54,107 nt of DNA from CAZEPJ01 sp964514105. Lineage in GTDB: Bacteria; Desulfobacterota; Desulfocorpusculales; Desulfocorpusculum. The notes beneath the pieces are model-generated. The model saw nothing but the letters and a program-made list of their open reading frames with translations. It made no database searches and was not told the origin of the DNA. Made by a program: the position numbers and the translations under genes. The stretch covers positions 1-54,107 of the forward strand of contig CAZEPJ010000024.1 in the NCBI GenBank assembly GCA_964514105.1, given 5' to 3'. Positions 24,929 through 33,747 of this stretch are shown here, piece after piece. Position 1 is the first letter of the stretch; every line of letters starts with the position of its first letter.

Positions 24929-25690
24929 TCATCCTTCTCCAAATCGCACGATGCGCGCGAAGGAGTCGGCCTTGAGGCTGGCCCCCCCCACCAGCGCGCC
25001 GTCGATATCGGCCTGGGCCATGAGATCGTCCACGTTGTCGGGCTTGACGCTCCCCCCGTACAGGATGGCGATCTGCTGCGCCGCGGCGGCGGAGAATCGA
25101 TGGGCCAGCCATCGGCGGATCATGGCGTGGACCTCCTGGGCCTGGCCCGGGGTGGCCGTCTGGCCCGTTCCGATGGCCCACACGGGCTCATACGCCACTA
25201 CCCACCGCGGATCCCGCCCCTGGTCCAACCCGGCAAGACCCTGGCGAAGCTGGCGCTCCACCACGGCCATGGTCTCCCCGCCTTCCCGTTGCCCGAGGCT
25301 CTCCCCCACGCACAGAATGGGGGTGAGGTCGTGGCCCAAGGCGGCGAGGAGCTTGCGGTTGATGAGATCGTCGGACTCGCCGAACAGCTGCCGCCGCTCG
25401 GAGTGCCCCAGGATGACGAAACCGCAGCCCAGCTCCCGCAGCATGGCGGGCGCCACCTCGCCGGTGTACGCCCCCTCGTCCTCGAAGTGCATGTTCTGGG
25501 CGGCCAGGTGCCAGCCCGTGCCTTTCAGGGCCCGAGACGCGGCGTCCAGGGCCGTGAAGGGCGGTGCCAGGATGACCCGAGCCCGCAGGGGGTGTCCGGC
25601 GAGCCGATCCTTCAGGTCCTGGATGAGGGAAAGGGCCTGGGGCCGGGTCATGTACATCTTCCAGTTGCCGGCGATGATGGGCGTGCGCAC
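24929..25690 (-). CDS. tpiA: Triose-phosphate isomerase
   Basis: A 253-residue TIM-barrel enzyme that interconverts dihydroxyacetone phosphate and glyceraldehyde-3-phosphate. Catalytic residues are in GNWKMY (Lys11), GHSERR (His) and AYEPVWAIGTG (Glu); the phosphate loop is ILYGGSVKP. The start is a GTG with GGAGG 8 bases upstream. It is divergent from gap, which encodes the next glycolytic enzyme, and forms a unit with secG. Confidence 0.97.
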   Translation of the reverse strand: MRTPIIAGNWKMYMTRPQALSLIQDLKDRLAGHPLRARVILAPPFTALDAASRALKGTGWHLAAQNMHFEDEGAYTGEVAPAMLRELGCGFVILGHSERRQLFGESDDLINRKLLAALGHDLTPILCVGESLGQREGGETMAVVERQLRQGLAGLDQGRDPRWVVAYEPVWAIGTGQTATPGQAQEVHAMIRRWLAHRFSAAAAQQIAILYGGSVKPDNVDDLMAQADIDGALVGGASLKADSFARIVRFGEG

Positions 25691-25773
25691 CCCTCATCCC
25701 TCCTTTCCTCCGCCGCGGCCCAAGCCCACTGGCTACTGTGCGCCGCCGCGACTCCTGCCCCGTGCGGGGCGAC

Positions 25774-25787
25774 TTGCGACATCACAA
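25774..25787. promoter_or_regulatory. CRP/FNR-like dyad in the tpiA leader
   Basis: TTGCG-ACAT-CACAA lies inside a longer inverted repeat GACTTG-N8-CAAGTC (25771-25790), just downstream of the tpiA -10. The TTG-N8-CAA form resembles binding sites of the CRP/FNR superfamily. Position downstream of the start would fit repression. It is only a pattern match. Confidence 0.35.
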
Positions 25788-25794
25788 GTCTTAG

Positions 25795-25823
25795 ATATTA
25801 GGCGGTTTTCCCAGATCCGTCAA
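25795..25823 (-). promoter_or_regulatory. Promoter for tpiA-secG
   Basis: Minus strand TTGACG (25818-25823, 5 of 6), 17-base spacer, TAATAT (25795-25800, 4 of 6). The remainder of the 387-base tpiA-gap intergenic region to 25974 shows nothing else clear. Confidence 0.6.
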
Positions 25824-25974
25824 GGAGAATCATTCCGGGATCATGACCCTTCCGTTGCGGGGAGGACAGGCGTGCGGCGACAGCCCGCTCTGCCTTGGCT
25901 TCCCACCATCGCCGTCGCCCCATGGCCCCTCCCGCGGGGGGGATGGTTGCCCCCCCGGCCATGCCCTCCGTTTC

Positions 25975-26003
25975 TTGTCTTGTCTTGCCGCCGATGCTAT
26001 AGT
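25975..26003 (+). promoter_or_regulatory. Promoter for gap
   Basis: TTGTCT (25975-25980), 17-base spacer, TATAGT (25998-26003, 5 of 6). The leader to the ATG at 26078 is about 68 bases. Confidence 0.6.
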
Positions 26004-26077
26004 GGGCGCGTTGCCGGGGATAGGCGGAACTGCGCAGGGACGACAAGCGGCGTCCATCATCTTCCAAGGAGGTGTCC

Positions 26078-27082
26078 ATGTCTATTCGCGTGGGGATCAA
26101 CGGTTTCGGCAGGATCGGTCGAACGGTTTTCCGGGCGGCGTTGCTCAATCCCGAGTTCTCGGACATCGACGTGGTCATGCTCAACGATCTGACGGACAAC
26201 GACACCCTGGCGCACCTCCTCAAGTACGACTCGGTCATGGGCACGCTGCGACACGACGTGAAGGCCACGGACCGGGGCATCATCGTGGACGGCAAGACCA
26301 TCCTGGTGTTCGCCCAGAAGGATCCGTCGACCATCCCATGGAAAGAGCACGGCGTCCAGTACGTTGTGGAGTCCACCGGGCGGTTCACCGACGGCCCCAA
26401 GGCCCGGGCCCATCTGGATGCCGGGGCCGAGAAGGTGGTCATCTCTGCGCCGGCCAAGAACGAGGACGCCACCATCGTCATGGGCGTCAACGAGGACGAT
26501 TACGACCCCGGCCGGCACCACATCGTCTCCAACGCCTCCTGCACCACCAACTGCCTGGCCCCGGTGGCCAAGGTCCTCCTGAATCGATTTGGCATCGTCA
26601 AGGGCCTTATGACCACGGTGCACTCGTACACCAACGACCAGCAGCTCCTGGACTTCCCCCACAAGGACCTGCGCCGGGCGCGGGCAGCGGCCCTCTCCAT
26701 GATCCCCACCAAGACGGGGGCGGCCTCGGCCGTGGCCCTGGTGATCCCCGAGCTCAAGGGGAAGTTCGACGGCCTGGCCGTCCGCGTGCCCACGCCCAAT
26801 GTCTCCCTGGTGGACCTGGTCATCGAGGTGGAGCAGGAGACCACGGCCAAGGAGGTCAACGACGCCCTGCGGGGGGCCGCCAACCGGTTTCTGGGGTACA
26901 CGGATGAGCCGCTGGTGTCCATCGACTTCCAGGGCGACAGCCGCTCCTCCATCGTGGACGGACCTTCCACCCGGGCCCTGGGGCGCATGGTCAAGGTCAT
27001 GTCCTGGTATGATAACGAGTGGGGGTACTCCAATCGGGTCCTGGATCTGATCCTCCACATGGACAAGCAGAGGCCCCTGTAA
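26078..27082 (+). CDS. gap: Glyceraldehyde-3-phosphate dehydrogenase (type I)
   Basis: A 334-residue NAD-dependent glycolytic enzyme. GINGFGRIGRTVFRAAL forms the dinucleotide fold, SNASCTTNCLAP carries the catalytic Cys155, and SYTNDQQLLD and SWYDNEWGYSNRV are intact. The start is the ATG at 26078 with AAGGAGG 5 bases upstream. It has its own promoter and is divergent from tpiA. It is followed by the dikinase-like gene and a second, divergent GAPDH. Confidence 0.97.
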   Translation: MSIRVGINGFGRIGRTVFRAALLNPEFSDIDVVMLNDLTDNDTLAHLLKYDSVMGTLRHDVKATDRGIIVDGKTILVFAQKDPSTIPWKEHGVQYVVESTGRFTDGPKARAHLDAGAEKVVISAPAKNEDATIVMGVNEDDYDPGRHHIVSNASCTTNCLAPVAKVLLNRFGIVKGLMTTVHSYTNDQQLLDFPHKDLRRARAAALSMIPTKTGAASAVALVIPELKGKFDGLAVRVPTPNVSLVDLVIEVEQETTAKEVNDALRGAANRFLGYTDEPLVSIDFQGDSRSSIVDGPSTRALGRMVKVMSWYDNEWGYSNRVLDLILHMDKQRPL

Positions 27083-27133
27083 CCGGGATGCCGCGGGCCT
27101 CACGCAGCGAGGCGACATCGCCCAAGCGCACGC

Positions 27134-30100
27134 ATGACGCCCGAACTCACAGACCCTTGCGGGGTATTGGTTGAATCGGATGCCCTGCGGCGGAACATGG
27201 CCGAGACGGCGGTGGGGCAGGTCGCCATCGACCCCCGCTACCGGGTCCTCCAGGAGGTGGTGGAGGAGTACCGAGGCCTGCAGCGCACGGTGGAAAGCCT
27301 CCTGTTCGAGCTGAACCACCCCTTTCGCAATTGGCGGGTCATCCTCCCGGAGCTGCGCAGCTTCGCCCTCAAGAACATCAACTCGTACGGGCGGCACCCC
27401 AGGGCCTGCGAGGCGGTGGAGGTCATCCTGGATGTCTTCGTGGAGGCCCTGTCTACGGGCCGGAAGGCGGACCTCCAGGGAATGGCCGCCGATTACCTCT
27501 TGGCCTTCCTGGAGAAGCTCCTGGATCTGGCGTCGGGGGGCGGCGGGATCGGGCTGCCCGCGGTGATCGAGCGCTGCCTGGCCCGCATGCTCGCGCTGCC
27601 CGAAGAGCCGTTTCGCTGCCTCTCCCGGCGCTGCCACTCCCTCAAGCGAGTGGGCCGGGGCCTCCTGATGATCCCCCTGGGAGGGGTCGATCTCGGTGCG
27701 TTGAACAGGCTCCTGGTGAGGTCCCACCGGATCACGTACGAGGATTGGATGCGCGAGGAGGACCCCGCGGACTGGTTCCGGAGGGAGTTTGGCCAGGACC
27801 CCTGGGAAGCGGGGGAGGCGGGACGGGCCCTGGCCGACGTGTCCCACGCCCGGTTCGTCGGGTATCTGGCGGAGCTGGGCCGAACCGAAGAGGCCCCGAC
27901 CGACCCGGCGTTCACCGAGCGGCTGCTGGGTCTGCCGGGGCACTTGGAGATCGTGCACCGATACCGGGAGCTGCCCGATCGCCTGGCGGCGTTCCACGCG
28001 GCGCCCGCGGCGGGGGACGGACCCTTTTCCGACGGCAAGGTTCTCTTCTTGTTCAAGATCGCCGAGACCCCGATCCTGGCGGAGATCCACGAAGAGAGCC
28101 TCCGGGAGATCCAGCGCTGCCTCATCCGCATGATCCGCAGCGAGCCGGCCGAACGCTTGGAGGCGTTCCTCCTGAGGACCTTCTCCCTGCTCAAAGAGAA
28201 CGTGCTCCATTTCCCCCGGACCGCCCTCCAGTGCATCCACGCCATCGGTCAGGAGGTGTTCAGGAAAGGGCAGCCCCTTCAGGTGGAGATGTTCCTCGAG
28301 CAGGCGGTGCACTTCGGGTTCCAGACCCCGGATGTCACCGGGGTCGATGCCGAGTGGCAGTGGCTGGGCAACCCGGCCCACCTGCTCAATGTCCGGGTCT
28401 GGTTGGACCTCATCTGCCTGAACCCCAAGTGGTGCACGACGCTGCTGTCGGCCCTCATCATCAACCTCAAGCTGGCCGGCACATGCATCCGGGATACGGA
28501 CCTCCTCCAGAAGGACATCAGCAAGCTGCTGGACAGCCCCATTGAGCCGCTCTACAACCTGGTCAAGCAGCTGACCAAGCTCATCCCGGCGTTCTTCAAC
28601 GAGATCGGCGCCGAGGGCCTGTTGCGGGAGGTCTCCACCGATGTGGACGAGATCTACCTGCGCAAGGACCCTCTCGTCCATTTCCTGCGCAAACAAAGCC
28701 ACGTGGAGAGCAGCAACCTCATCGTGGAGTTCATCGAGGAGATCCTCCGGTTCTGGCTGACTCGGGACAAGGAGGGGCTGCGCCGCTTCCTGCCCCCGGA
28801 GACCTTCTCGCGGGTGGACCCGGACTCGGATCTGGTGAGGGCGCCCCACGCCGTGCTCGGGCACATGCTGGCCGGCCGGCCGGTGGGGCACATCCGCGAC
28901 CTGCTGAACCTGGAGGAGGGGGAGGCCGAGCGGTGGGTGCAAGGAGCGCCCGCCTCGGAGGCGGAAAGAAGGCGGGTCCTGCTGCTCCTTCGCATGTACC
29001 GGCTGGTCTATCAGAAGTACTACCTGGGCTTCCAGGAGATCCGGTACCACCTGAGCCAGGCCAAGGCCCACGGCTTCCCGGATCTGGACGCCCTTGAGGC
29101 CGCCCTGGAGGGCGGGGACACGGAAGCCTGCCTGGAGGCGATCCTGGGCTATCTGGAGCGCCTCAAGGGGGTGATCCTCTCCCCGGAACGCTTCGAGGTC
29201 ACCGAGGACATCTACCACAAGCGGCACATCGCAGCGGACATCCCTTCCATCTACGGGCGGTACCACGAGCGGAAATTCGATGCCCTGGGCCTCTCCTTCC
29301 GCCTGGAGAACCTGGCCAACGTCTTTTTCGAGCGCCTCATCGAGTCGGTGAGCCTCTCACTCATCACCCGAGCCACCTTCTTCCGCATCACTCGATGCTT
29401 GCGGCTTTTCATCCGGGCCATGCAGATCGACGGCATCTCGTCCCAGCGCCTGGACGCCTATGTCAACCTCCTGGAGAACTCCCTGGAGATCCGCCGCTTC
29501 ACCTACACCCAGTACCTGGATATCCTTCGGGGGCTCGCCGAGGGGGTCAAGGACATCCTCAACGTCTACTACACCGATGTCCACAAGGACAACCTGAGCC
29601 TCATCGTGGATCAATTGGGGCGCAGACGGATCCTGCCCACGTTCGTGGGGCACGGCGGGGACGAGGCGCCCGAAGCCTTCACGCACCGCATCTCGGAACG
29701 GTTCTTGAGGGACCTGGTCTCATCGACCTTCGGGCTGCAGTATTTGGACAACTTCCTGACGCGAATCCACCAGACCCTGGTCCGGCAGAAAGAGACCCTG
29801 AGCGAGGAGGCGCTGGATCTCCTCATGACGTACGACCCCGAGAAGGTGGTCTGCCCCATCCATTGCCCCAACCGCCTCACCCGGGATCCCATCCACCTGG
29901 GCTCCAAGGGGTACAACCTGGTGCTGCTGGCCGCGGACGGGATCCCCGTGCCCCAGGGGTTCATCATCACCACCGAGGTCTCCCGCTGCCACAGCATCGT
30001 GCTGGGCTTTCCCCAGGCGCACCGGGACTTCCTGGCCCAACTGCGCGGCCGCGTAGCCGAACTGCAGGAGGCCACGGGGCGGGGCTTCGGGGACCCGGCC

Positions 30101-31375
30101 GACCCCCTGCTGGTGTCGGTGCGAAGCGGGGCCACCATCTCCATGCCCGGCATGATGGACACCCTGCTCAATGTGGGGATCAACGAGGAGGTCGTCGAGG
30201 GGCTGGCCAGGGCCTGGGGCAACCCGTGGTTCGCGTGGGACAATCACCGCCGCTTTCTCCAGTCCTGGGGCATGTCCTTCGGCATCCCGCGAGAGGCCTT
30301 CAACGAGATCATGCGGGCCTGGAAGGAGCGCCACGGGGTGGCCCAGAAAAGGGAGTTCTCGGGGGACCAGATGTGCCGGATGGCCCTGGCATACCGGGGG
30401 TTGCTGGAGGAGCGGGGTGTGGAGCTGCGCGACGACCCGTGGTGGCAGTTGGAGGTGGCCGTCCACCAGGTCATCCGATCCTGGGAGGCCCGGAAGGCCA
30501 GGGACTACCGGGAGATCATGGGCATCTCCGACGACTGGGGAACGGCCGTCATCGTCCAGGCCATGGTCTTCGGAAACCTGGGGCCCCAGGCCGGCAGCGG
30601 GGTCCTGTTCACGGCCAACCCCACCAAGCGCATGCGCCGGGTGGTGCTCTGGGGCGACTACACGTCCATGAACCAGGGCGAGGACATCGTGGCCGGACTG
30701 GTGGCCACCCACCCCATCTCCCGGGAGCAGGCCCGGCTGTCGGGGAGAGAAGGGGAGGTGACCCTGGAGGAGGAGTTCCCCGAGGTCTACGGGACCATGG
30801 ACAAGATCGGCAAGCGCCTGGTCTACGGGAAGGGTTGGAATCCGCAGGAGATCGAATTCACATTCGAGGGACCCAAGGGCGAACAGCTCTTCATCCTGCA
30901 GACCCGGGACATGGTGACGGCTCGCCCCAGGGAGACCCTTCCGGTGTTCGAACCCTCCGCGGAGCTTCACGGCCAGTATCTGGCCAAGGGGACGGGGGTG
31001 AGCGGAGGGGCCCTGTGGGGACGGGCCGTCTTCACTCTGGAGGAGATCCAGCGCCTGCGCGGGGACGATCCCGGGGCGCCCCTCATCCTGATCCGCTCGG
31101 ACACGGTCCCGGACGACGTCAAGGAGATCTCCCGGAGCGACGGCCTGCTGACGGCCAAGGGGGGGCAGACGTCCCACGCGGCCATCGTGGCCCTCAGGCT
31201 GGGAAAGACCTGCGTGGTGGGTTGCAGCAGCCTCGTGCTCCTGAGCGATCGGGGCCCATGCCGGATCCACGACACTTTGGTGCGGAGCGGGGAGTTCCTG
31301 AGCATCGACGGACGTTCGGGCTCCGTGTATCTCGGGCGCCACCCGGTGCAGCGGGCAGCGGGGGGCAGGCCATAG
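27134..31375 (+). CDS. Giant PEP/pyruvate-dikinase-like protein without a PEP barrel
   Basis: The 1413-residue protein has two parts. Residues 1-900 are helical, charged and unrecognised. From about residue 925 it resembles the nucleotide-binding domain of pyruvate phosphate dikinase: GSKGYNLVLLAADGIPVP, VSVRSGATISMPGMMDTLLN and the SGVLFTANPTKRM segment. At about 1340 the swivelling phosphohistidine domain appears (GGQTSHAAIVA, His1348). The protein ends about 65 residues later, so the C-terminal PEP/pyruvate TIM barrel of true dikinases is missing. It could phosphorylate its own His from ATP, but the acceptor is unknown. It sits between two GAPDH genes, which suggests a role near triose metabolism. 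The ATG has only a weak ribosome-binding site. Confidence 0.85.
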   Translation: MTPELTDPCGVLVESDALRRNMAETAVGQVAIDPRYRVLQEVVEEYRGLQRTVESLLFELNHPFRNWRVILPELRSFALKNINSYGRHPRACEAVEVILDVFVEALSTGRKADLQGMAADYLLAFLEKLLDLASGGGGIGLPAVIERCLARMLALPEEPFRCLSRRCHSLKRVGRGLLMIPLGGVDLGALNRLLVRSHRITYEDWMREEDPADWFRREFGQDPWEAGEAGRALADVSHARFVGYLAELGRTEEAPTDPAFTERLLGLPGHLEIVHRYRELPDRLAAFHAAPAAGDGPFSDGKVLFLFKIAETPILAEIHEESLREIQRCLIRMIRSEPAERLEAFLLRTFSLLKENVLHFPRTALQCIHAIGQEVFRKGQPLQVEMFLEQAVHFGFQTPDVTGVDAEWQWLGNPAHLLNVRVWLDLICLNPKWCTTLLSALIINLKLAGTCIRDTDLLQKDISKLLDSPIEPLYNLVKQLTKLIPAFFNEIGAEGLLREVSTDVDEIYLRKDPLVHFLRKQSHVESSNLIVEFIEEILRFWLTRDKEGLRRFLPPETFSRVDPDSDLVRAPHAVLGHMLAGRPVGHIRDLLNLEEGEAERWVQGAPASEAERRRVLLLLRMYRLVYQKYYLGFQEIRYHLSQAKAHGFPDLDALEAALEGGDTEACLEAILGYLERLKGVILSPERFEVTEDIYHKRHIAADIPSIYGRYHERKFDALGLSFRLENLANVFFERLIESVSLSLITRATFFRITRCLRLFIRAMQIDGISSQRLDAYVNLLENSLEIRRFTYTQYLDILRGLAEGVKDILNVYYTDVHKDNLSLIVDQLGRRRILPTFVGHGGDEAPEAFTHRISERFLRDLVSSTFGLQYLDNFLTRIHQTLVRQKETLSEEALDLLMTYDPEKVVCPIHCPNRLTRDPIHLGSKGYNLVLLAADGIPVPQGFIITTEVSRCHSIVLGFPQAHRDFLAQLRGRVAELQEATGRGFGDPADPLLVSVRSGATISMPGMMDTLLNVGINEEVVEGLARAWGNPWFAWDNHRRFLQSWGMSFGIPREAFNEIMRAWKERHGVAQKREFSGDQMCRMALAYRGLLEERGVELRDDPWWQLEVAVHQVIRSWEARKARDYREIMGISDDWGTAVIVQAMVFGNLGPQAGSGVLFTANPTKRMRRVVLWGDYTSMNQGEDIVAGLVATHPISREQARLSGREGEVTLEEEFPEVYGTMDKIGKRLVYGKGWNPQEIEFTFEGPKGEQLFILQTRDMVTARPRETLPVFEPSAELHGQYLAKGTGVSGGALWGRAVFTLEEIQRLRGDDPGAPLILIRSDTVPDDVKEISRSDGLLTAKGGQTSHAAIVALRLGKTCVVGCSSLVLLSDRGPCRIHDTLVRSGEFLSIDGRSGSVYLGRHPVQRAAGGRP

Positions 31376-31523
31376 GCAGCGGGCAAGAGCCGGGAGCGAA
31401 CGCGGACGAAGGCACGTCCACCGGAAACGGGACGATGCGGCCCGCGGCCAGGATGGAGGATTCGCCAAGACGGCCAATGAACGGCGACAAGGGGGGGCGC
31501 CGCTGGCCGACGGAGGTTGGAAG

Positions 31524-32813
31524 ATGACCCTGGATGCCAAGGATCATCCTTTTGTCTCGGGCGGGCGGGAGAGCCTCCCCCTGAACCTGGGGATCAACGG
31601 AGGGGGGCGCATCGGCAAGCTGGCCTTGTGGCACCACGTGGCCCGGCGGGCCTTCCGGGGCCTGGTCCTCAACCTGGGGCGGGAAGGGGGGCGGGGCCTT
31701 CAGGACGTGGCCGACTACCTGGAAAGGGACAGCACCTACGGCTCCCTGGGCAGGTACCTCATGGGGTTCCGGGGGGGAAGGGTCATCGAGGATCTGGACG
31801 AGGCGCAAGGCACCATGCGGGTCAACGGTGTGCCCGTGCGGGTGCTGAGGGCCCATCGGGATCCCCGTGACATCCCGTGGCGGGAAAACGACGTCTCCCT
31901 GGTGGCGGACTGCACCGGCGCCTTCACCGATCCCACGGCCCCGCCCGACGCACCCATGGGAAGCCTGCGGGGTCACCTGGAGGCGGGGGCCCGCAAGGTG
32001 ATCCTCTCGGCGCCCTTCAAGATCAAGGACAAGGCCAAAGCCATGCCCGAAGACGCCGTGACCACCATCCAGGGGATCAACGAGGACGATTACCTCCCGT
32101 CCCGACACCAGCTCATCTCGGCGGCCTCGTGCACCACCACCTGTCTGGCCTTCATGGTCAAGCCGCTCTTGGACCATTTCGGTTCGGACCGGATCCTGAG
32201 CGCCTCCATGGTGACGGTCCACGCGGCCACGGGCAGCCAGGAGGTCCTGGATCGGCTCCCGGGCGCGGGGAGCAAGGACCTGCGCAAGACCCGAAGCACC
32301 TTCAACAACATCATCCTCACTACCACGGGGGCGGCCGGGGCCCTGTCCCTGGTCATCCCCGAGATGCGGCGGATCGGCTTCATGGCCGAGTCGGTGCGCA
32401 TTCCAATCACCACGGGCTCCCTGGTCATCCTCCACGTCAACTTCCAGGACGACGACCCGAACTGCCCCATCCGGCGGGGGCTCGTCAACGGGGTTTACCG
32501 CAAGGCGGCCCAGGGGTACCTGGCCCCGTACCTCTCCTATACGGAGACCCAGAACGTGTCCGCGGACATCATCGGCACTGCCGCCGCGGCCGTCATCGAG
32601 GGGCAGGAGACCCACACCCGGACCGCCCACATCCGCATGAAACTGAGCCAGATATGCGCGGTCTCCCAGGGATCCGTCCCGGCGGGGGACCCGGGCGTGC
32701 TGGAGGTCCCCGTGACCCAGGTGGTGGTCTATGGATGGTACGACAACGAGCTGGGGGCGTACACCCACATGATGTGCGAGCGGACGCTGAGCGTGGCCCG
32801 AAGCCTGATGTGA
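31524..32813 (+). CDS. Divergent second glyceraldehyde-3-phosphate dehydrogenase-like protein
   Basis: A 429-residue GAPDH homologue, about 95 residues longer than gap at 26078. The fold signatures are LGINGGGRIGKLALW, DCTGAFTD, the catalytic SAASCTTTCLA (Cys203, with the usual SNAS and TTN changed to SAAS and TTT), and VYGWYDNELGAYTHMM. Extra residues occur at the N-terminus and between the first strands (an insert around residues 45-75). The changed Asn near the active Cys could alter cofactor or substrate. It follows the dikinase-like gene by 148 bases, filled partly by GGCAGCGGGCA repeats. GGAGGTTGGAAG precedes the ATG. Confidence 0.85.
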   Translation: MTLDAKDHPFVSGGRESLPLNLGINGGGRIGKLALWHHVARRAFRGLVLNLGREGGRGLQDVADYLERDSTYGSLGRYLMGFRGGRVIEDLDEAQGTMRVNGVPVRVLRAHRDPRDIPWRENDVSLVADCTGAFTDPTAPPDAPMGSLRGHLEAGARKVILSAPFKIKDKAKAMPEDAVTTIQGINEDDYLPSRHQLISAASCTTTCLAFMVKPLLDHFGSDRILSASMVTVHAATGSQEVLDRLPGAGSKDLRKTRSTFNNIILTTTGAAGALSLVIPEMRRIGFMAESVRIPITTGSLVILHVNFQDDDPNCPIRRGLVNGVYRKAAQGYLAPYLSYTETQNVSADIIGTAAAAVIEGQETHTRTAHIRMKLSQICAVSQGSVPAGDPGVLEVPVTQVVVYGWYDNELGAYTHMMCERTLSVARSLM

Positions 32814-32943
32814 GCGGGACAGGGCCTTGGAATTCCGCGCCCATACGGATGGACAGGGGTTGGGGCGACGGTTGCGATCGGCGTCGAGGGGCCGGGAGGG
32901 ATGACCGGCCGCCCCAGGGATCGTGGACATATGAAGAAAACCA

Positions 32944-32973
32944 TTGACAACGATCTTGGGAGTTTGATATAGA
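32944..32973 (+). promoter_or_regulatory. Promoter of the exopolysaccharide locus
   Basis: TTGACA (32944-32949, perfect), 18-base spacer, TATAGA (32968-32973). It lies in an AT-rich stretch after the second GAPDH gene. The leader to the first gene (33165) is about 185 bases and structured. Confidence 0.6.
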
Positions 32974-33048
32974 GTACCGCACCCAAAGCTTGAGAAGTGC
33001 AATGTAAGCGGTTGAAACACAATAGGTTGGGTCGGACCAGGTCCCTGT

Positions 33049-33113
33049 ATGGAAGATGTGGGGCTTCCCCTTTGGGGGGAGAGATGACGACGCTTCCATG
33101 GGGGCCTTTTTTT
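33049..33113 (+). terminator. Terminator-like structure in the leader of the exopolysaccharide operon
   Basis: ATGGAAG (33049-33055) pairs with CTTCCAT (33093-33099), enclosing a second stem CTTCCCC/GGGGGAG around a TTT loop. GGGGGCC (33100-33106, able to pair with GGCTTCC at 33062) is followed by T7 (33107-33113). A further perfect stem GCCGGCCC/GGGCCGGC (33123-33144) stands just before the ribosome-binding site of the first gene. The set looks like an attenuator but no single hairpin is ideal. Confidence 0.35.
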
Positions 33114-33164
33114 GCGTCCTTCGCCGGCCCGGGGTGGGGCCGGCGGCTCGGAGGAGGTGGACGG

Positions 33165-33629
33165 ATGAGACGATGGCTGCTGACGGCCCTGGCGGGGGCG
33201 CTTGTGGCGGCATGGAGCGGCGTGGGCGACGGGGCCGCGCCGGTGACCCAGGGGCAGCTGGTGGTGGCCTTGGCCAAGCGCCTGAGCGCCTGCGGCACTG
33301 CCCCTTGCAAGGACAACGACCCGAGCGGCTGCGCCCAGACCCTCAAGTCCCTGGGCCTGGAGCCGCCGGGCGGCTGGCGATTGGATCAGGTGGTGACCGA
33401 GGCCGCGCTCACGGATCTGACCGACGACGTCATCGGGGCGGCCAAGGAGGGGAGGATGGCGTGCACCCCCCAGCGGGCCGTGGACCTGATGGCCGCGGCG
33501 GCCATCGACGTGGGGTTGGGGGGGCGGGACGTCTATCTGTCGGCCTACACCACCATGGGGTTCTACTTTCCGCCGAGCAGTCCCGTGGGCGGGGGCGGTT
33601 CCGCCATCTCGGTTTCGCCTTCCCGTTGA
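33165..33629 (+). CDS. Exported small protein at the head of the polysaccharide operon
   Basis: A 154-residue protein with a signal peptide (MRRWLLTALAGALVAAW, cleavage near GDGAA). The mature part starts PVTQGQLVVALAKRLSACG and holds four Cys (CGTAPC, GCAQ, MACTP) that could form disulfides. It contains LGLEPPGGWRLDQVVTEAAL, reminiscent of short helical repeat proteins, and ends in a Gly/Ser tail. I do not recognise a family with confidence. GGAGGAGG is placed well before the ATG. It precedes the outer-membrane barrel gene by 118 bases. Confidence 0.7.
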   Translation: MRRWLLTALAGALVAAWSGVGDGAAPVTQGQLVVALAKRLSACGTAPCKDNDPSGCAQTLKSLGLEPPGGWRLDQVVTEAALTDLTDDVIGAAKEGRMACTPQRAVDLMAAAAIDVGLGGRDVYLSAYTTMGFYFPPSSPVGGGGSAISVSPSR

Positions 33630-33747
33630 AGCGGCCGGGGGGGGCGCAAGGGTCTGATGGCCGTTGGACCGGTTGGGGGGGATGGGGCCCCTCCGGGGCG
33701 GGGGCACGCCGGCATGGGATCCATGGACCGGACCACGGAGGCCGGAT

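Noticed and set aside
26057..29266. Very long open frame on the minus strand opposite gap and the dikinase-like gene
   Set aside because: High GC content leaves few stops on the opposite strand. The product is His/Gly/Arg/Pro-rich with no domain, while the plus strand encodes clear families.
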